64,000 bases of DNA from Microbacterium sp. 2FI (GTDB lineage: Bacteria; Actinomycetota; Actinomycetes; Actinomycetales; Microbacteriaceae). The DNA lies in the NCBI RefSeq assembly GCF_005502885.1, contig NZ_SCMR01000006.1, forward strand, positions 1 through 64,000, read 5' to 3'. Below, piece by piece: positions 12,261-21,103 of the stretch (within the stretch, counting starts at the first letter, position 1; every line of letters begins with the position of its first letter). The position numbers and the translations under genes were made by a program. A model generated the notes under the pieces. The model was not told the origin of the DNA. It was given only the letters and a program-made list of their open reading frames with translations, and ran no database searches.

Positions 12261-13679
12261 CTACGGGTAGACGACGATCGCGGGGGCCGCGGCGTCCGCG
12301 GGCCACACCGGGAACCCGGCGAGCGCGCCGTCGCCCGAGACCGACAGCCCGGCCCTGACGGCGGCGCCACCGGAATCGAGCAGGTACACCGTGCGCGGTG
12401 AGAGCCGCCCGATCGCCGACCCACCCGGCGGGACCGCGAGCTCGAGACGGAAGCTGCCGTCGTTCGAGGTGATCGCGACCGTCGCGGCCGCATCGCCGGA
12501 ATTCACGACGGTGAGGACCGGCGGCGGGCCTGCGGTCGTCGCGAACAGGCTCGGCGCGTCGACGATCGGCGCCGGAGTGAACCACGCGAAGTCGTCGCCC
12601 TCGTCGAACCCCGTGGTCTGCCACACCGCAGATACGACCGGCGCGTCGGCTATGACCTCGACGGTGTAGGTGCCGATGAGGAGTCCGCCGAGATCGAGCT
12701 CGGCCGGCTCGCCCGCCACGAGACTGAGGCTGACCGGCGAGAGGGCGGGATCGCCGCGCCCCACCGCCGTGACGGTGATGGTCGCCGCGGCATCCGCCGA
12801 CGGCGACAGCAGGCGCAGCACGGTCGCGGCATCGGAGGCGCCGTCTGCGCCCGATCGCCGCGTCACGGTCACGCCGGTGATCACCTGATTCTGTTCGGGT
12901 TCGGTGATGGCGCCGACCTGGTCGACGCCCCCGGGCGTGAGCGTCCGCGTGATGCTCGTCTGCAGAGCCGCATGCACGGGCGCTCCGATCGCAGAGATCC
13001 GCACGACGGGACTCTCCTCACCCAGGACGAGACCCGCCAGCGGAATGATGCGCTGGGTTCCGGCTGCGACGATCACATCCGTCCCACCCGGCGGCGTCTG
13101 CTCCCCTGCCGCCCCGAAAACCGTCAGCTGCACGGTCGCGGCCACCGTCCCGGGATTCGAAAGCAGCACGAGGTCGGCCGCTCCGGTCGCCGCGGATCCG
13201 CCGACGAGCCACGACTCCATGAGCGGCGGGCGACACGCCGAGGCGGCGAACCCGGCGAGGTCGTCGTCCGACGCCGTGGCCGACCCCGACGCCGCGACAT
13301 CGGTGCGGCTGCGTCCCTGCGGCTGCGATGTGAAGACGACCGGGCCCGATCCGCCGAAGACCTGCGGCACCGCAAGGCGCGCCTCGGCGGGCTCGGGGAC
13401 ACCGTCGGCGACGCCGCTGTACACACTCTGGGGCGCCGCGAGGGCGACGGCTGCGGCATCCGTCAGATCTCGTCCGAGGGTCAGCAGCCCGCCGTCGCAC
13501 GCGATGACCGACTCCGCGGGCGCCGGCACCGCCGAGACCGCGACGGGTTCACGGCTCAGCGTGGGCCACGGGACCGTGACGGCCGTGACCACGGCAACGA
13601 CCGCGAGCGCGGAGACCACGGTGCCTGCCAGCAGTCGCGCGCTCGTCGTCGCCCAGCGGAACACACGTCGATCGCTCAT
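12261..13679 (-). CDS. DUF5719 family exported protein
   Basis: A 472-residue protein with one N-terminal membrane anchor or signal (about 17-37, LLAGTVVSALAVVAVVTAV) and a long beta-rich extracellular region that repeats short Ala/Thr/Val-rich strands such as ADLVLLSNPGTVAATVQLTV. This is the actinobacterial DUF5719 pattern; function is unknown. Its ATG overlaps the stop of the giant glycosyltransferase (ATGA at 13676-13679), so the two are translationally coupled and probably act together at the cell surface. The next gene downstream is convergent. Confidence 0.82.
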   Translation of the reverse strand: MSDRRVFRWATTSARLLAGTVVSALAVVAVVTAVTVPWPTLSREPVAVSAVPAPAESVIACDGGLLTLGRDLTDAAAVALAAPQSVYSGVADGVPEPAEARLAVPQVFGGSGPVVFTSQPQGRSRTDVAASGSATASDDDLAGFAASACRPPLMESWLVGGSAATGAADLVLLSNPGTVAATVQLTVFGAAGEQTPPGGTDVIVAAGTQRIIPLAGLVLGEESPVVRISAIGAPVHAALQTSITRTLTPGGVDQVGAITEPEQNQVITGVTVTRRSGADGASDAATVLRLLSPSADAAATITVTAVGRGDPALSPVSLSLVAGEPAELDLGGLLIGTYTVEVIADAPVVSAVWQTTGFDEGDDFAWFTPAPIVDAPSLFATTAGPPPVLTVVNSGDAAATVAITSNDGSFRLELAVPPGGSAIGRLSPRTVYLLDSGGAAVRAGLSVSGDGALAGFPVWPADAAAPAIVVYP

Positions 13680-16525
13680 CGGCCCTCCCTCCAGTGGGGT
13701 CCGACGACGCGCGGCGTACGGCGCGCCTCGCGGCGGGATGCCGCCGTCGGCAGCGAGAGCAGGAGGGCAGCGGCCACCGCCACGAGCTGCACGGCGGCGA
13801 TGAGGGCGGCAAGACCCTCGACGGCATCCGACTCCGTCGGCCGAGGCGCCACCTCGGTGGTCACACGCCACAGGGCGCCCTTCGCGGTGTCGCCCACGGC
13901 GTCGAGTGTCTCGCGCTGGTCGAGCGCCGTCGACGCCGACAGACGGAGTGCCCGCGCCGCGTCCGACTCGGGCGGCGCGGCCGGAGCGAGCAGGACGAAC
14001 TTGACGCCGTACCCGGCGAGGTCTGCGACGATGTCGTCGGCCGCCGATGTCATGAGGTCGGCCGTCAGCTCGGCGATCGCGGTGTCTTGGGCCGTGGGAT
14101 CGGTGCGCGTCGAGACGATCGTCGCCTGCGAGCCGAGCGTCTCGCTGCCGCCCCACACGATGCGCGCTGAAACGCCGCCGTCGTTCTGGGGCGTGAGCAC
14201 GATCGTGCCGATGTCGGGGTCGTCGCGACCCTCCGCGGCGACATACGCGGGGAGCGTGCTCGCCGGGCCGCTCGTGAGGAGCGTCGTGCCGCGGGCGCCC
14301 GCCGTCAGTGCGGGAACCGCGATCACCGCCACGGCTGCGACCACGGCGAACGCGGAGAGGCCCCGCACCAGCGCCAGTCGCGGCGCGAGGCCGGCGTCGA
14401 GGGCGACCACCGCACCGCCGACGACGCCCAGCCACGCGAGACTCAGCCCCGTGCCCGGCCACAGCGCCACCGAGGTTGCCTCGCTGAACGCCACCGCGAC
14501 GCCGACGGCGGCGAAGGCCGTCGCGATGCCGAACGCGGCCACCAGCAGCAGTGCGATGCCCACCGCCCACCGCTGGGTGAGCGGTGCTGCGAGGGCGAGG
14601 AGGGCGAGGGGCGCGGCCAGCAGCGGAACCCACCACGTCGGGCCCTCGGGGAGGAGCGTCGCCCAGCCGGCGAGATCGGGCGTCGGGATGCCGGCAGCGA
14701 GCAGCGCGCGGCCGGCGGCGTCTGCGGCGACCTGCGGACCCGCCCAGGGTGCACCGGGGTCGGCGAGCAGCGTCCACAGATCCCGGGCGTGGATCGCATG
14801 CCAGACGAGGGGCGCCGCCAGACAGAGCGTGGGCACGAGGGTCCAGATGAGACGCGTCGCCCCGTGGCCGGCGCGCAGCACGATCAGCACGAGGAGTGCA
14901 GCTACCCAGAGCGCGCCGAGCGCCGGGGCGAGAACGGGCGCCGTGGCGACCACCCCGATGAGCAGCAGCGATGCTGCGCCGGCCCCCGCCCACGACCGGT
15001 GCGCGACAGATCCGGCGTAGAAGAGCCAGGGCAGAAGGAGATGGGCGATGACGGCGGCCGGCCGGCCGTTCGTGAGCGCGATGAGGAACGTCGGCGCGAG
15101 CGCCCAGAGCGCGCCGCCCGCAAGGCGCAGCACCGATCTCTCGGTCACGCGGGTCGCGGCGAACCAGCCGCCCAGTGCGGAGAGCGGCAGCGCGAGCACC
15201 CACAGCGCGACGAGCGCGCGTGACGGCTCCCACGGTGCGAGCGATCCGAGCACGGCGATCACGGCGGCGAAGGGATCCGCAGGCCCGACGGTGGCGGCGC
15301 CGAGTGCCCGCATGCCGAATGTCGCGTCCGCCCACAGTTGGACGACGGTCGACCGCAGCGGCTGAAGTGCGCCGCCGCCCAGCACCGGCCAGGCCAGCAG
15401 CGCAGGGAAGGCCGCCACCGACACGGCGAGCGCGGCCAGCACCAGCCACGCCCCGCCCCCCGAGAAGAATCGCAGCTCGGAGCGGATGCGGATGCCGGCG
15501 GCTGCCTCGGGGTCCTCGTCCAGACGCTCGCGCAGGTGTGCACGCGTCGTACGCAGCGGTGCGAGCTGCGCCCATGACTGCGTCCGCACGGAAGCGAGCC
15601 GTGTGCGGGATCGGGCGACCGCTCGCACGCGCACCCACGCGACGAACGCCGCGGCCCATTCCGGCCCGATGAGGCCAGGCTGCTTGCCCACGAGGTGGAC
15701 GAGGGTGCGCCACACCGCGAGTGGCAGGATCGCCAGCCAGTGCAGGAGGACCGCTGCGAGCGGGGCGTAGACGAGGCGCCGATGCAGCTGCGCCGTCCGC
15801 GATGCGAAAGCGCGCTGACGGCGCCGCTGCCCCGTGAGCGGCGAGGGCAGACCCGCGACACCGTCGCTCGCGGTCGCCACCAGGGCTCCGGGTACGAGCG
15901 AGACGCGGGCGCCCGCCAGCCGCGCGCGCACGCCCAGGTCGAGTCCTTCGTCGGCACCGCGCAGGGCGCGGTCGAGCCCGGCGAGCGTCTGCCATACGTC
16001 GGAGCGGACGAGGATGCCGCGCACGTCCGCCCCGAGCACATCCTCGGTGCCGTCGTGCTGACCCTGGTCGAGCTCCCCCGCGGCATGCTCGACGGTGCGG
16101 CCGAGCCGCGTCATGCCGAGGCCGAGCGACACGATCTCGGACCGGTCGTCCCAGCGCACGAGCTTCGGGGCCACCAGCGCCACCGAGGGTGCGAGCTCGA
16201 GGGCGCCGGCGAGCCGCGCCAGTGCGTCGGGCTCGGGCGCCGTGTCCTGGGCGAGCAGCCACAGCGCATCGCCGTCGAGTCGCGGCGAGACGAGCGCGAC
16301 GGCATCGGCGAAGCACGTGGACGCCGGAGCACGCACGACGGATTCGGCCGTCGAGTCTCCGGCGACCTCTGCCGCGCGCTCGTCGTCACCGCAGAGGACG
16401 ATCGTCAGCGCGTCGACCGCGCGCGACTGGGTCGCGAGGGCTGCGAGCGTGCGCCGCAGATGGAACGCGGCCGGCGTGCGACCGTCGGGACGCACGACGA
16501 GGATGGCGTGTACTCGGGCGGGCAT
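13676..16525 (-). CDS. Giant glycosyltransferase family 2 membrane protein
   Basis: A 949-residue protein. An N-terminal GT-A-like domain (about 1-230) has VLCGDDERA, LWLLAQDTAPEPDALARL in the DxD position (reads QDT) and RGADEGLDLGVRARLAG. A helix near 255-275, a basic cytoplasmic loop and then about 12 to 14 membrane helices fill residues 340-930. Similar large transferases lie next to WhiB2 in many actinobacteria, including mycobacteria, and are thought to modify cell-envelope glycans; the sugar is unknown. It overlaps the DUF5719 gene and lies downstream of whiB2, from which a hairpin separates it. Confidence 0.85.
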   Translation of the reverse strand: MPARVHAILVVRPDGRTPAAFHLRRTLAALATQSRAVDALTIVLCGDDERAAEVAGDSTAESVVRAPASTCFADAVALVSPRLDGDALWLLAQDTAPEPDALARLAGALELAPSVALVAPKLVRWDDRSEIVSLGLGMTRLGRTVEHAAGELDQGQHDGTEDVLGADVRGILVRSDVWQTLAGLDRALRGADEGLDLGVRARLAGARVSLVPGALVATASDGVAGLPSPLTGQRRRQRAFASRTAQLHRRLVYAPLAAVLLHWLAILPLAVWRTLVHLVGKQPGLIGPEWAAAFVAWVRVRAVARSRTRLASVRTQSWAQLAPLRTTRAHLRERLDEDPEAAAGIRIRSELRFFSGGGAWLVLAALAVSVAAFPALLAWPVLGGGALQPLRSTVVQLWADATFGMRALGAATVGPADPFAAVIAVLGSLAPWEPSRALVALWVLALPLSALGGWFAATRVTERSVLRLAGGALWALAPTFLIALTNGRPAAVIAHLLLPWLFYAGSVAHRSWAGAGAASLLLIGVVATAPVLAPALGALWVAALLVLIVLRAGHGATRLIWTLVPTLCLAAPLVWHAIHARDLWTLLADPGAPWAGPQVAADAAGRALLAAGIPTPDLAGWATLLPEGPTWWVPLLAAPLALLALAAPLTQRWAVGIALLLVAAFGIATAFAAVGVAVAFSEATSVALWPGTGLSLAWLGVVGGAVVALDAGLAPRLALVRGLSAFAVVAAVAVIAVPALTAGARGTTLLTSGPASTLPAYVAAEGRDDPDIGTIVLTPQNDGGVSARIVWGGSETLGSQATIVSTRTDPTAQDTAIAELTADLMTSAADDIVADLAGYGVKFVLLAPAAPPESDAARALRLSASTALDQRETLDAVGDTAKGALWRVTTEVAPRPTESDAVEGLAALIAAVQLVAVAAALLLSLPTAASRREARRTPRVVGPHWREGR

Positions 16526-16549
16526 GACGTGGTCAGCCTAGGCGCGGGT

Positions 16550-16579
16550 CCTCGGCGCCCGCTGAAGCACGCGCCGAGG
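16550..16579 (-). terminator. Hairpin between whiB2 and the giant glycosyltransferase
   Basis: CCTCGGCGC (16550-16558) pairs with GCGCCGAGG (16571-16579) around a 12-nt loop, 27 bp beyond the whiB2 stop. There is no U-tract. It may end or attenuate the whiB2 message. Confidence 0.5.
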
Positions 16580-16605
16580 GCGCGAGATCGGCGGAGTGGT
16601 CGGGA

Positions 16606-16932
16606 TCAGCCCGCGCGGCGCTTGAGCTTGCGCCGCTCGCGCTCGCTGAGGCCGCCCCAGATCCCGAAGCGCTCGTCGTTCTGCAACGCGTACTCGAGGC
16701 ACTGATCGCGCACATCGCACGTCGTGCAGATGCGCTTGGCATCGCGCGTCGAGCCGCCCTTCTCCGGGAAGAACGCCTCGGGGTCGGTCTGCGCGCAGAG
16801 CGCGTCGGTCTGCCAGCCGAGCGGATTGTCGTCGCCCGGATCTGCTTGACGGCGCACGCCCGGAACACCGAGCTGCACCGGGTCGACGAACCAATTGTCG
16901 GGAACGCTGGAACGGTACTGCGAAGCCGTCAT
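16606..16932 (-). CDS. whiB2: WhiB-family iron-sulfur transcription factor (WhiB2-like)
   Basis: A 108-residue Wbl protein. Four cysteines arranged C-x(n)-CxxC-x5-C (LCAQTDP, RICTTCDVRDQC) would bind a 4Fe-4S cluster. GIWGG forms the turn and ERERRKLKRR is the basic DNA-binding tail. The extended N-terminus and the place before the giant glycosyltransferase match WhiB2/WhmD, which is needed for septation in mycobacteria and streptomycetes. The ATG at 16932 follows a GGGGGGAGA ribosome site. A textbook promoter lies about 50 bp upstream. Confidence 0.92.
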   Translation of the reverse strand: MTASQYRSSVPDNWFVDPVQLGVPGVRRQADPGDDNPLGWQTDALCAQTDPEAFFPEKGGSTRDAKRICTTCDVRDQCLEYALQNDERFGIWGGLSERERRKLKRRAG

Positions 16933-16981
16933 CTCGTTCTCCCCCCGTGTATCCCCCTGCACGCTGGTGCGTGTACGAGTA

Positions 16982-17010
16982 ATTACACCCGTGTAGTTCG
17001 CCGAGGTCAA
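16982..17010 (-). promoter_or_regulatory. whiB2 promoter
   Basis: On the minus strand, TTGACC (17005-17010), exactly 17 nt and TGTAAT (16982-16987) form the best sigma-A-like promoter in the window. The predicted leader is about 43 nt and carries the ribosome site. Partly AT-rich sequence surrounds it. Confidence 0.75.
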
Positions 17011-17028
17011 GTCGCGGATATTAAAGCC

Positions 17029-18222
17029 TCAAGCGTCGCTTGAACCTTCACGACGCGCCGACGGCGTGTCGCGCTGTGATAACGGTCCGCCGGGAAGCGC
17101 GACGAACAGCTCCCCCTCCCCCGTCACCCGGACGTGCTTCTCGTCGGGGGTGACGAGAACGGCTTGCCCGGGTGAGAGTTCGACACCCGTCGCGCTCACC
17201 GCACCCTCGACCGTCACGCGCCCAGCGGTGGCGAGCGCGATCGCGGGTCCGCCGACCGGGAGCGTCGCGGCTGAGCGCACGCGGTGGAGGGTGAAGTCGG
17301 CCACCGGCACGTCGTAGCGGTCGACACCCGGCGCCACCTCGCGGGCAGAGCTGACGGGCACCTGCCCCGGCGTCGCATCGAGCACCGAGAGCAGCTCCGC
17401 GACATCGACGTGCTTGGGTGTGAGTCCACCGCGCAGCACGTTGTCGCTGGCCGCCATGAGCTCGACCCCGAGGCCTTCGAGGTAGGCGTGCAGCACCCCG
17501 GCCGGAACGAACAGTCCCTCGCCGCGACGGAGTGTCACGAGATTCATGAGCAGGGCGACCACGATCCCGGGGTCGCCGGGGAACGCGGCATCCAGCTCGC
17601 GAACGAGCGCGAGCTCCGCCGCGAACTCGGCCGAGTGCGTGTCGGAGGCGGCCGCGATGATCGCGTGGATGTCGTCGCCGGCCTCTCCCAGCACCCAGCC
17701 GATGACGGCGGCGAGCGGCGCATCGGATGCCGCGAGGCGTTCGGCGAGCGGCCGAGCACGCGGACCCAGCTCGTCGACGAGGCGGCGCGTGCCTTCCACA
17801 TCGCGGAGCCCGGCGAGGGCGCGAAACGACTCGCTCACCGCGACGATGAGCTCCGGCTTGTGGTTGGCATCGCGATAGGTGCGCTCGGGTGCGTCGCGCG
17901 GGATCCCCGCGGCCTCTTCGCGAGCGAAGCCCGCTTCGGCCCGCGACTTCGACGGGTGGGCTTGGATCGACAACGCGGATGCCGCCGCCAGCAGCTTCAG
18001 CAGATACGGCAGCGCGGCCGGCACCCCGACCGCCGGGCCCTCGTCGGCGAGCCACGTGTCGAGGGTGCGACCGTCCGGCGTCTCGGAAGGATCGGCGGGG
18101 TGGTCGCCGAACCACACCTCCGCCTCGGCGCGGCCCGAAGGCTCACGGCTTTCGAGGTCTGCGATCAGTGTCATCGATCCCCACGAGTAATCACGGGGCT
18201 CGTTGGCGAGGGGAACCAGCAT
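17029..18222 (-). CDS. manA: Mannose-6-phosphate isomerase, class I
   Basis: A 397-residue zinc enzyme interconverting fructose-6-phosphate and mannose-6-phosphate, feeding GDP-mannose and mannosylated glycans. Metal ligands are visible in SIQAHPSK, ANHKPEL and AGVLHAYLEG, and the catalytic Arg region reads NVLRGGLTPKHVD. The N-terminus MLVPLANEPRDYSWGS is typical. The ATG at 18222 follows GGAAGG directly and a TACGCT -10 box. The neighbouring glycan genes fit a role in envelope precursor supply. Confidence 0.95.
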   Translation of the reverse strand: MLVPLANEPRDYSWGSMTLIADLESREPSGRAEAEVWFGDHPADPSETPDGRTLDTWLADEGPAVGVPAALPYLLKLLAAASALSIQAHPSKSRAEAGFAREEAAGIPRDAPERTYRDANHKPELIVAVSESFRALAGLRDVEGTRRLVDELGPRARPLAERLAASDAPLAAVIGWVLGEAGDDIHAIIAAASDTHSAEFAAELALVRELDAAFPGDPGIVVALLMNLVTLRRGEGLFVPAGVLHAYLEGLGVELMAASDNVLRGGLTPKHVDVAELLSVLDATPGQVPVSSAREVAPGVDRYDVPVADFTLHRVRSAATLPVGGPAIALATAGRVTVEGAVSATGVELSPGQAVLVTPDEKHVRVTGEGELFVALPGGPLSQRDTPSARREGSSDA

Positions 18223-18228
18223 CCTTCC

Positions 18229-18234
18229 AGCGTA
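18229..18234 (-). promoter_or_regulatory. -10 box of manA
   Basis: TACGCT on the minus strand, 6 nt before the ATG. The gap GGAAGG could instead serve as a ribosome site, so leaderless status is ambiguous. Confidence 0.4.
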
Positions 18235-18283
18235 GACAACCCCCCTCCGGCGCGATGCCAGCAAGACGCCGGGCTGTCGGGGG

Positions 18284-18289
18284 TACCCT
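18284..18289 (+). promoter_or_regulatory. -10 box of the first O-antigen-ligase-like gene
   Basis: TACCCT, 8 nt before the ATG at 18298, predicting a leaderless transcript that would run into the second ligase gene. Confidence 0.45.
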
Positions 18290-18297
18290 GTGAGGCG

Positions 18298-19704
18298 ATG
18301 GCCGTCCACTCGAAGCACCCGGCGTCGGCGCCGCCCGCGCCCCCGGTCCGTGAGAAGACGGGCCACCTCATGATGCGCGGATGGTGCATCTTCGTGCTGT
18401 TCATGTCGCTGTCGGGGACCGCGTGGATCCACGCCTTCGGCGAGACGACCGCCGCGGCGATCGTCATCGGCGGCGGACTGCTGACGGTAGCGCTGTGGTT
18501 CCGCATCCGTCCGCCGTTCGAGTGGCGACGCCTCCCGTGGTTCGTCGTCGCGTACGTCGCATGGGCGACGCTGTCGCTCCTGTGGTCGGCGTGGCCGCAG
18601 ACGACCGCGCTCACGCTCCTCCTGCTGTGGATCACCGCTGTGCAGGCGCTGTTCATCGGCAGCGCCCTGACGTGGCACGAGCTCGTCCGCGCGGCGGCCT
18701 CGGCGCTGAAGTGGGTCATCGGACTGTCGCTCGTGTTCGAGGTGTGGGTGTCGGTCTTCATCGGCGGACCGCTCCTGCCCGGATTCGTCATCCCCGACGA
18801 GCCCGCCGAAGACCCCATCGTGTACTGGTCGCGCAACAACCTCTTCGACTTCGAGGGTCGCATCCAGGGAATCATGGGCAACGCGAACCTTCTCGGCCCC
18901 GTCGCTCTGCTCGCGATCATCGTGTTCTCGATCCGCCTCGCCTCGGGCGCCCCCCGCCGCTTCCTGCTGTGGACGTGGATCGGCGTCGCCGCCTTCCTCT
19001 TCGTGCGCGCGGGCTCGGCGACGGCCTACGTCGCCGCCGCGGGCGTCGCGATCGTGCTGACGACGGTCCTGCTCATGCGCCGCACGAAGCGCCCCGGCGA
19101 GCGCACGCGGTACTACGTCGCCTACGCCGCCGTCGGAGTCGGCGGGCTGTTCGCGCTGTGGGCGCTGCGCGACGCCATCTTCGGCGCGCTCGGGCGCACC
19201 GCCGACCTCACCGGCCGCGAGGCGATCTGGGACGCCGTCCTCGCTCGCGCCGCGGAGCGCCCGTGGGTCGGCTGGGGCTTCGCCACCCCGTGGGCGCCCT
19301 GGGAGCCGGCGTTCGACGGCTGGATCATCGACCACGGCCAGACCGTGCTGCAGGCCCACAACATGTGGGTCGACGTCCGCATGCAGCTCGGCATCATCGG
19401 AGTCGTGCTGCTCGCTCTCCTCTACCTCGCCTTCGTGTGGCGAGCGTGGTTCTTCGCCGTCGATCGACCGCGCTGGGACCTGCGCGCCGACCGCCCCTAC
19501 TCGGCGCTCACGCTCCTGCCGACCCTCATCGGCGCGATCGTGCTCGTCCAGGGCCTCGCCGAGTCGAGTCCACTGCTGGTGTGGGGATGGCTGTTCGTCG
19601 TCATGCTCGGCGCCAAGATCAAGCAGTCGCCGCACGTCGGCGTCGGGCCGGCTGAGCAGAGCGCGGCCATCGAGCGGGGCGAGCTGACGAAGCGGGATCC
19701 GTGA
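18298..19704 (+). CDS. O-antigen ligase/polymerase-like membrane protein 1
   Basis: A 468-residue protein with about 11 to 12 membrane helices and the Wzy_C/WaaL pattern: a large extracellular loop with GRTADLTGREAIWDAVL, RPWVGWGF and the His-containing LQAHNMWVDVRMQLGIIG. In WaaL enzymes this loop holds the catalytic His that moves lipid-linked glycan to an acceptor. In Gram-positive bacteria the homologues polymerise or attach cell-wall glycans. The start codon overlaps nothing and follows a leaderless-type promoter; the end overlaps a paralogue by GTGA. Substrate unknown; the neighbouring galactofuranosyltransferases suggest a galactan or related polymer. Confidence 0.83.
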   Translation: MAVHSKHPASAPPAPPVREKTGHLMMRGWCIFVLFMSLSGTAWIHAFGETTAAAIVIGGGLLTVALWFRIRPPFEWRRLPWFVVAYVAWATLSLLWSAWPQTTALTLLLLWITAVQALFIGSALTWHELVRAAASALKWVIGLSLVFEVWVSVFIGGPLLPGFVIPDEPAEDPIVYWSRNNLFDFEGRIQGIMGNANLLGPVALLAIIVFSIRLASGAPRRFLLWTWIGVAAFLFVRAGSATAYVAAAGVAIVLTTVLLMRRTKRPGERTRYYVAYAAVGVGGLFALWALRDAIFGALGRTADLTGREAIWDAVLARAAERPWVGWGFATPWAPWEPAFDGWIIDHGQTVLQAHNMWVDVRMQLGIIGVVLLALLYLAFVWRAWFFAVDRPRWDLRADRPYSALTLLPTLIGAIVLVQGLAESSPLLVWGWLFVVMLGAKIKQSPHVGVGPAEQSAAIERGELTKRDP

Positions 19705-21044
19705 CACTCGCCGACGGCCGACGCGACGACGACACACGCGGCGGCATCCTCGGCGGGCTGCTGGCCTCGGCATCCTTCGCCCGCGCCTTCACGCTCGTCG
19801 TGCTGGGAGTGGTCTTCTCGTCGTTCGCCATCGAGCGCATCGCCGGGCGCGTCACCTACGTCACGATCATCGTCGGGCTCTGCCTCTTCGGCGCGGGCAT
19901 CCTCGTCGCTCGGCGACGTGAGATCTCGCTGCTGCGCCTCGTGCCGATCACCGTCGTGGCGTTCCTCGCGTGGGCGCTCGCGTCGGTCTTCTGGAGCACG
20001 GATGCCGCGACCTCGTTCTGGAGCTGGGTATCGACCCTCGCCCTCGCCTTCCTCGCCGTCGTCATCGGTCACGTCCGCGACACGCTGCAGACCGCGCGCG
20101 CGCTCGGCGACGTGCTGCGGGTGCTCCTGGCGGCCTCGCTCGCGGTCGAGGTGCTCTCGGGCATCCTGCTCGACATCCCCTTCCGGTTCCTCGGCGTGCA
20201 GGGAAACCTCGCCCAGCTGGGTCCGATCCAGGGCATCTTCGGAACGCGCAACCTGCTCGGGTTCGTCGCAGTGCTCGCCCTCATCACCTTCCTCATCGAG
20301 TACCGCACCCAGTCGGTTCGGCCGGGGGTCTCGATCGCGTCGGTGGTGCTGGCGGGGAGTCTCGCGACACTCAGCGACTCCCCCACCGTCCTCGTGCTCG
20401 CGGTCGGCGTCGGGGCCGCGGTGGGCGCGCTCGCACTCGTCCGGCACACCGCCCCCGCGCGGCGCGTCGCACTGCAGTGGACGCTCGGCGCCCTCGTGGT
20501 GGTGTTCGTCTTCGTCGGCTACGCCGCACGGCATCCGATCATCGCGTGGCTCGGCGCGGGCACCGACTTCTCGATGCGCGTGAACCTCTGGAACATGATG
20601 GTCGACTACGTGCGCTATCGCCCCGTGGAGGGCTGGGGATGGTTCGGTCCGTGGAGCCCGCGTGACTTCCCGTTCACACAGCTCAACTTCCGGCTCGACG
20701 CCTCGCACGCGACCGGCCTGAACGCCTACTTCGACGTGCTGCTGCAGCTGGGCTGGGTGGGCCTGCTCATCTTCGTCGCGCTCGCCGCGATCGCCCTGGT
20801 GCGGTCGTGGCTCGCCGCCAGCGAGCGCCGTTCGGTCATCTACGCGTGGACGCCGCTGATCCTCATCGCTCTTCTCATCGACTCGATGTTCGAGAGCTTC
20901 ACCCTCACCGGGATCGGCTGGCTCATGCTGGTGCTCTGCGCCGTACGGGCCGGGCAGTCGCGATCGTGGCGCGACCGCATCGACATCACCGGCGACGAGG
21001 GCGGACTGCCGTCCGCTCAGGGACTCCCGGGCCAGTCGCGGTAG
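19701..21044 (+). CDS. O-antigen ligase/polymerase-like membrane protein 2
   Basis: A 447-residue paralogue of the preceding protein. The GTG start overlaps its stop (GTGA). About 11 helices, with the loop signatures MRVNLWNMMVDYVRYRPVEG, GWGWFGPW and a His-containing LDASHATGLNAYFDVLLQLG. The two share topology and the order of motifs but not close sequence, so they probably act on different substrates or as polymerase and ligase. The TAG stop also forms part of a TAGGCT that could be a promoter for glfT2 59 bp downstream. Confidence 0.82.
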   Translation: MTLADGRRDDDTRGGILGGLLASASFARAFTLVVLGVVFSSFAIERIAGRVTYVTIIVGLCLFGAGILVARRREISLLRLVPITVVAFLAWALASVFWSTDAATSFWSWVSTLALAFLAVVIGHVRDTLQTARALGDVLRVLLAASLAVEVLSGILLDIPFRFLGVQGNLAQLGPIQGIFGTRNLLGFVAVLALITFLIEYRTQSVRPGVSIASVVLAGSLATLSDSPTVLVLAVGVGAAVGALALVRHTAPARRVALQWTLGALVVVFVFVGYAARHPIIAWLGAGTDFSMRVNLWNMMVDYVRYRPVEGWGWFGPWSPRDFPFTQLNFRLDASHATGLNAYFDVLLQLGWVGLLIFVALAAIALVRSWLAASERRSVIYAWTPLILIALLIDSMFESFTLTGIGWLMLVLCAVRAGQSRSWRDRIDITGDEGGLPSAQGLPGQSR

Positions 21045-21103
21045 GCTGTCGTCTCGGCCCGACGCCTCGGCGCCCGTCGCCCCGCATCCGGAGATCCGCA
21101 ATC

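Noticed and set aside
12261..16316. Single 1351-codon minus-strand frame spanning DUF5719 and the giant glycosyltransferase
   Set aside because: Only its last third (from ATG 13679) is DUF5719. The rest is the Arg-rich shadow of the glycosyltransferase, which is read in another frame with clear domains.
17029..19773. 914-codon minus-strand frame extending manA
   Set aside because: ManA begins at 18222 with the typical N-terminus. Upstream residues mirror the plus-strand O-antigen ligase.
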